A stretch of 64,000 nucleotides of DNA from Marinobacter bohaiensis (GTDB lineage: Bacteria > Pseudomonadota > Gammaproteobacteria > Pseudomonadales > Oleiphilaceae): NCBI RefSeq assembly GCF_003258515.1, contig NZ_QGEH01000001.1:1922001-1986000 (forward strand). Reading direction: 5' to 3'. This document shows, in pieces, positions 60,055 to 64,000 of the stretch (within the stretch, counting starts at the first letter, position 1; every line of letters starts with the position of its first letter). Below the pieces are notes generated by a model. That model searched no databases. It worked only from the letters and a program-made list of their open reading frames with translations, and was not told the origin of the DNA. The translations under genes and the position numbers were made by a program.

Positions 60055-62544
60055 ATGAGTGTCCTGTTTCTGCTGATCAGCGCCCTGGTGCTGATTTACT
60101 TCGGGTTGGGCGGCGCCGTCGCTGCCGTGATCATGGCCGTGGCCACGCTGTTCGGCATGTACGAGGATCACTGGCACATCCTGAGCATCCTGTTCGGTGG
60201 TGCCGGCCTGGCCCTGGCCATTGTGCTGGTCATGCCCGGCAACCTGCGGCGGGACAAACTGAGCCGGCCGCTGCTGGGCTGGGTGAAGGGGCGTCTGCCA
60301 GCGCTTTCGGACACCGAGGCCGAGGCCCTCAAGTCCGGAAGTGTCGATTGGGATGGCGAGCTTTTCTCAGGTCGCCCTGACTGGTCCCGGCTGCTCAATA
60401 CCACCCACGCACACCTGACCGAGAAGGAGCAGGCCTTCGTCGACGGCCCGGTCGATACCCTGTGCGGCATGCTCGACGACTGGCAGATCACCAACGAACT
60501 CTATGACCTGCCCAGGGAAGCCTGGGATTTCATCCGGCAGGAAGGCTTCTTTGGTCTGGTGATTCCCGAGGAATTCGGTGGCAAGGGGTTTTCCGCCACG
60601 GCTCACTCGGAAGTCGTGATGAAGATTTCCACGCGCAGCGTCTCTGCGGCGGTGACGGTGATGGTGCCCAACTCCCTGGGGCCCGGCGAGTTGCTGATGC
60701 ATTACGGCACCGACGAACAGAAACAGCATTACCTGCCGCGCCTGGCCAAGGGTGAGGAGATCCCGTGCTTCGCTCTGACGTCGCCTGTGGCGGGTTCCGA
60801 CGCCGGCGCCATCCCGGACAAGGGTATCGTCTGCCGTGGGCAGTGGAATGGCGAGGAGGTTCTGGGCCTGAAAGTGACCTGGAACAAGCGCTACATCACG
60901 CTGGCCCCGGTGGCGACGCTGATTGGGCTGGCAATCAAGGTCTATGACCCGGAAGGTCTGATGGGCGGCGATGAGGACCTGGGGGTGACCTGCGTGATGA
61001 TTCCCCACGACCTGGACGGCGTCCACCACGGGGCCCGGCATCTGCCCATGAACACCGTGTTCATGAACGGGCCCACCTGGGGCGAGGATGTGTTCATCCC
61101 GTTAAGTCAGGTCATCGGCGGCGAAGGCATGGTCGGCCAGGGCTGGACGATGCTGCTGGAGTGCCTCTCCATCGGCCGTTCCATCTCGCTCCCGGCGCTG
61201 GGTACGGGGGCCGGCAAGCTCGCCAGCCTGACCACCGGCGCCTATGCCGGCATTCGCGAACAGTTTGGCCGCTCGATCAGTCATTTCGAAGGCGTGCAGG
61301 AGGCCATGGAGCCCATCGCCGGCTACACCTACATGATGGATGCGGCGCGACTGCTGACCTCCGGCATGCTGGACCGGGGCGTGCGGCCCGCGGTGCCGTC
61401 GGCGGTCCTCAAATACCGCAACACCGACCTGATGCGCAAAGTCATCAACAACGCCATGGACGTGGTGGCTGGCCGGGGCGTCATCACCGGGCCGCGCAAC
61501 TTCCTGGCGCGCGCCTATCAGGCCGTGCCCATCGGCATCACGGTAGAGGGGGCCAACATTCTCACGCGCAGCCTGATGATCTTCGGGCAGGGCGCGATCC
61601 GCTGCCATCCATACATCGTTCAGGAAATCGAAGCCGCCGGCATGGACGACGAGCGGGAAGCCGTGAACGCCTTCGATGACGTGTTCTATACCCACATGGC
61701 GCACACCACCCGCAACGGCCTGCGCACCTTCGTGTTGGGGCTCAGCCAGGGCTGGCTGGAGCCGGTGCCCGGCCGGGGCGGTTTACAGCGCTACTATCGC
61801 CAGCTGGCGCGTTTTGCCTCCGCCTTTGCGGTGCTGACCGACGTCACGCTGCTCACCATCGGTGGCGGGCTCAAGGCCCGGCAGCGGCTGTCCGGCCGCA
61901 TGGCCGACTGTCTGGTAGCGCTGTATTACGCGTCCGCGATCATCAAGCAGTGGCACGAGGAAGGCTATCCGGAGGACAACCGCTCGGTTGTCGAATGGGG
62001 GCTGCAGCGCTGCCTGTTCGATTTCCAGACCAGCATGAAGGCACTGGTGGAGAATTTCCCGGTCAAGGCGTTGCGCTGGCCGCTCAAGGTACTGGTGTTC
62101 CCGACCGGTGCCCGCCTGAGTCCGCCGGACGACCGGTTGGGTGAGCGCGTGGCGCTGTCCATCGTGCGCGACGGTCCCATGCGTGAGCGTATCGTGCGCG
62201 GTGTCTACCGGCCGGAGAAACAGAACGATCCGGTTGGACGCGTGCTGCACGCCTATCGTCTGGCCAACGAAACCCGCGACACCCGGGATCGCCTGAACGA
62301 CGCCATCCGCAAGACCGATCCCGATGAGCTGCAGGATATCGAGATGCTCATGGCTCACCAGCGGGACGAGCTGGTGGATTGGGCAATCGACAAGAACTAC
62401 GTGCGCGAAGACGAACGTGAGGCCCTGCTTGAAGCGCTGGGTGCCCTGTACGACGTCATCCGGGTCGATGCCTTCGACGGCGACGCTATCCGCTCCCTGG
62501 CGGAGTGCGCTACCGGCAAGCTTCGGGAGATCGAGCGGCCCTGA
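60055..62544 (+). CDS. fadE: acyl-CoA dehydrogenase FadE
   Basis: 829 residues from ATG 60055, chosen for the strong AAAGGAGGAG before it. Two N-terminal membrane helices (residues 1-62) and the large size are typical of FadE rather than of short soluble acyl-CoA dehydrogenases. The catalytic core includes PEEFGGKGFSATAHSEV, ALTSPVAGSDAGAIPD (FAD/substrate contacts), KVTWNKRYITLAPVA, and AGRGVITGPRNFLARAYQAVPI. It catalyses the first dehydrogenation of fatty-acid beta-oxidation with electrons passed to an ETF-like acceptor. Monocistronic. Confidence 0.94.
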   Translation: MSVLFLLISALVLIYFGLGGAVAAVIMAVATLFGMYEDHWHILSILFGGAGLALAIVLVMPGNLRRDKLSRPLLGWVKGRLPALSDTEAEALKSGSVDWDGELFSGRPDWSRLLNTTHAHLTEKEQAFVDGPVDTLCGMLDDWQITNELYDLPREAWDFIRQEGFFGLVIPEEFGGKGFSATAHSEVVMKISTRSVSAAVTVMVPNSLGPGELLMHYGTDEQKQHYLPRLAKGEEIPCFALTSPVAGSDAGAIPDKGIVCRGQWNGEEVLGLKVTWNKRYITLAPVATLIGLAIKVYDPEGLMGGDEDLGVTCVMIPHDLDGVHHGARHLPMNTVFMNGPTWGEDVFIPLSQVIGGEGMVGQGWTMLLECLSIGRSISLPALGTGAGKLASLTTGAYAGIREQFGRSISHFEGVQEAMEPIAGYTYMMDAARLLTSGMLDRGVRPAVPSAVLKYRNTDLMRKVINNAMDVVAGRGVITGPRNFLARAYQAVPIGITVEGANILTRSLMIFGQGAIRCHPYIVQEIEAAGMDDEREAVNAFDDVFYTHMAHTTRNGLRTFVLGLSQGWLEPVPGRGGLQRYYRQLARFASAFAVLTDVTLLTIGGGLKARQRLSGRMADCLVALYYASAIIKQWHEEGYPEDNRSVVEWGLQRCLFDFQTSMKALVENFPVKALRWPLKVLVFPTGARLSPPDDRLGERVALSIVRDGPMRERIVRGVYRPEKQNDPVGRVLHAYRLANETRDTRDRLNDAIRKTDPDELQDIEMLMAHQRDELVDWAIDKNYVREDEREALLEALGALYDVIRVDAFDGDAIRSLAECATGKLREIERP

Positions 62545-62641
62545 TCCGTAGGCAACATTGCTTATCGGTAGGTCGGATAAAAAGCGGGCGGATCGGCGGG
62601 TTTCGTCGTAAACTCCGCCGATCTACCGTGAGGAAACTGCC

Positions 62642-63334
62642 ATGTCCGAACTGCCGTTCGACGCCGCTGAAGCCAGGGATTTGCTGGCCGGCCGTCCACC
62701 AGCCAACCTGGATCTGTGGCTGGATGACGTGGCCGGGCAGTTGGCTGAATTCGGCTGGACGTCCCAGTCATTGCTGCCGCACCTGTCGACCGAGACCCTG
62801 TCGGCCTTGCGCCAGGAAGTGGAAACCCTCAATCGGACCGAGGCTCTCGACCGGGCTGGGGTGGGGCGGGGCAAGGATCACGCCCACGACCGTTCGGTGC
62901 GGCGCGACCGCATCGCCTGGCTCAATGGCGAGACCGTCGCCCAGGGTGACCTGTGGCGCTTGCTGAATGCGCTCCAGCAGGGGCTCAACCAGCGTCTGTT
63001 CATTGGCTTGAAGCGATTCGAATGCCATTACGCCACCTACGGGGCGGGCGATTTCTATCGTCGTCACCTGGACAGCTTCCGTGGGCGTTCGTCGCGCATC
63101 GTCAGCCTGGTGCTGTACCTCAACGACGACTGGCGGCCGGAAGACGGCGGGCTGTTGCAGATTTACAACCGGGAAAACCCCAACGAGATCTGCGGCAGTG
63201 TCTTGCCTGAAGCCGGGCGCGTGGCGCTGTTCATGAGCGAGGATATTCCTCACGAAGTGCTGACCGCCCAGCGCACGCGGTACAGCATCGCCTGCTGGTT
63301 CCGGCGTGACCCGATCCAGGGCCTGGCACTGTAG
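62642..63334 (+). CDS. 2OG-Fe(II) oxygenase (prolyl 4-hydroxylase-like)
   Basis: 230 residues. The double-stranded beta-helix of Fe(II)/2-oxoglutarate oxygenases is indicated by the H-x-D metal pair in YRRHLDSFRG, YLNDDWRPEDGGLLQIY, distal His in IPHEV and the 2OG-binding Arg in TRYSIACWFRRD. It resembles SM-20/EGL-9-type PKHD proteins, often described as protein hydroxylases. Substrate unknown. GAGGAAA precedes ATG 62642. It sits between fadE and the SRP RNA gene. Confidence 0.85.
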   Translation: MSELPFDAAEARDLLAGRPPANLDLWLDDVAGQLAEFGWTSQSLLPHLSTETLSALRQEVETLNRTEALDRAGVGRGKDHAHDRSVRRDRIAWLNGETVAQGDLWRLLNALQQGLNQRLFIGLKRFECHYATYGAGDFYRRHLDSFRGRSSRIVSLVLYLNDDWRPEDGGLLQIYNRENPNEICGSVLPEAGRVALFMSEDIPHEVLTAQRTRYSIACWFRRDPIQGLAL

Positions 63335-63391
63335 ATTGGTGTCCGGTAGATCAGGGATTACGCGGCTGGGCCCGATTGCCTGAAAAAGTCG

Positions 63392-63420
63392 TTGATGCGC
63401 CCGAAGGGGCCTGATAACAT
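63392..63420 (+). promoter_or_regulatory. promoter of the SRP RNA gene
   Basis: TTGATG (63392-63397), 17-base spacer, TAACAT (63415-63420), followed directly by a GC-rich discriminator (GCGCGCC), as at stringently controlled stable-RNA promoters. The start would be about 63427, giving a short 5' leader to be trimmed. Confidence 0.55.
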
Positions 63421-63458
63421 GCGCGCCGCATCTGAGGGGAACACCCCCGGATCGATAT

Positions 63459-63569
63459 GGTGGCTCCGCTGGTGCCTCCGCAACGATAAACCGTGAACCC
63501 GGTCAGGCCCGGAAGGGAGCAGCCGCAGCGGTGGACTTGTGTGCCGGAGTGTCGCTGGTGGAGCCACCC
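63459..63569 (+). ncRNA. ffs: 4.5S RNA of the signal recognition particle
   Basis: The conserved domain-IV core GGTCAGGCCCGGAAGGGAGC (63501-63520), followed by AGCC, is the Ffh-binding tetraloop hairpin. The outer ends pair: GGTGGCTCC (63459-63467) with GGAGCCACC (63560-63568), closing a long rod as in E. coli 4.5S. The ends are set by this pairing; processing may trim them. The RNA works with Ffh in co-translational membrane targeting. Confidence 0.93.
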
Positions 63570-63754
63570 CCAGTTTTCCTCCCCTGTTTCTCCTATTCCT
63601 GATGTATCCAGCGTGCTTGCGATGGTCGATTCGTTGTGCCTGATCGCGCGGTTTCATGCGTGTCATCAGCGGCTTTGGCGCGCCGGCGTTCCTTCTTATC
63701 AAGGGCTGTCCATGCTATCGTTAAGCCCGATTTAAACCGGACGTGACGCATTCG

Positions 63755-64000
63755 ATGAGCTATCAGGTTCTGGCCCGGAAATGGCGGCCAAAAACGTTTC
63801 AGGACATGGTGGGCCAGGAGCACGTGCTCAAGGCACTGGTGCACGCACTGGACCACGAACGGCTGCACCATGCCTATCTTTTCACGGGTACGCGGGGTGT
63901 GGGCAAGACCACCATCGGTCGCCTGCTGGCGCGCTGCCTGAACTGCGAAACCGGAATCACCTCATCGCCCTGTGGCGAGTGCAACACCTGCCAGGAAATC
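63755..64000 (+). CDS. dnaX: DNA polymerase III tau/gamma subunit, 5' part
   Basis: The first 82 codons; the gene runs off the right edge. The start MSYQVLARKWRPKTF is the conserved dnaX N terminus. Walker A is GTRGVGKT, and the zinc-module cysteines (CLNCE, then CGEC and CQ of NTCQE) are visible. It encodes the clamp-loader ATPase. ffs-dnaX adjacency is common in gammaproteobacteria. No strong Shine-Dalgarno is seen. Confidence 0.95.
   Translation, partial: MSYQVLARKWRPKTFQDMVGQEHVLKALVHALDHERLHHAYLFTGTRGVGKTTIGRLLARCLNCETGITSSPCGECNTCQEI

Noticed and set aside
1-64000. CRISPR arrays, tRNA or rRNA genes
   Set aside because: No regularly spaced repeats and no recognisable tRNA or rRNA sequence were seen by reading; a dedicated search was not possible.

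Overview
The window looks like chromosome from a GC-rich marine-type gammaproteobacterium, Marinobacter-like or a close relative. This rests on the gene families and on a ffs-dnaX junction at the right end; the genus is inference. No tRNA, rRNA, CRISPR array, transposase, integrase or phage gene was seen.

Region 1 (1-6753) is cell-envelope biosynthesis: the 3' end of a TpsB/ShlB-like outer-membrane barrel, then an osmoregulated periplasmic glucan cluster (opgG, a small unknown gene, opgH, and a Tat-exported opgD-like paralogue). Region 2 (6754-15408) is a complete 2-methylcitrate (propionate) operon: GntR-family regulator, prpB, prpC, acnD, prpF, prpD, closed by a strong terminator. Three near-identical palindromes control its 5' end.

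Region 3 (about 15440-57000) is an exosortase A (XrtA/PEP-CTERM) exopolysaccharide locus. It holds a priming sugar transferase, lipoprotein exporter, chain-length protein, BY-kinase-like ATPase with a damaged Walker A, outer-membrane barrel, two NodB-type deacetylases, many glycosyltransferases, a CapK-like ligase, a Wzy-like polymerase/ligase and a Wzx flippase. It also holds a GNAT/BioF2-like protein, exosortase A with a fused EpsI domain, three secreted proteins with PEP-CTERM-type tails, a 1510-residue BACON/propeller/kelch protein, a PA14 protein, and the regulatory trio prsK-prsR-prsT. A sigma-54 promoter (GG-N10-GC) lies in front of two PEP-CTERM genes and the 1510-residue gene. The two PEP-CTERM promoters also share an upstream box, TTTTTGTACNNACGTNC, a good candidate PrsR site.

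Inside this locus, about 30.0-35.8 kb is strikingly AT-rich (19 G+C of 60 at 30241-30300, against 38 of 60 at 29101-29160). It carries a glycosyltransferase, an aberrant PEP-CTERM-like protein, an unrecognised secreted protein, an FkbM methyltransferase, a second glycosyltransferase and the 5' part of the polymerase. Both composition edges fall inside genes, which suggests a swapped serotype-type cassette.

Region 4 (57102-64000) has an atypical SDR epimerase, an acyltransferase and a hexose-6-phosphate mutarotase on the minus strand. On the plus strand follow a large FadE acyl-CoA dehydrogenase, a 2OG-Fe(II) oxygenase, the 4.5S signal recognition particle RNA, and the start of dnaX.
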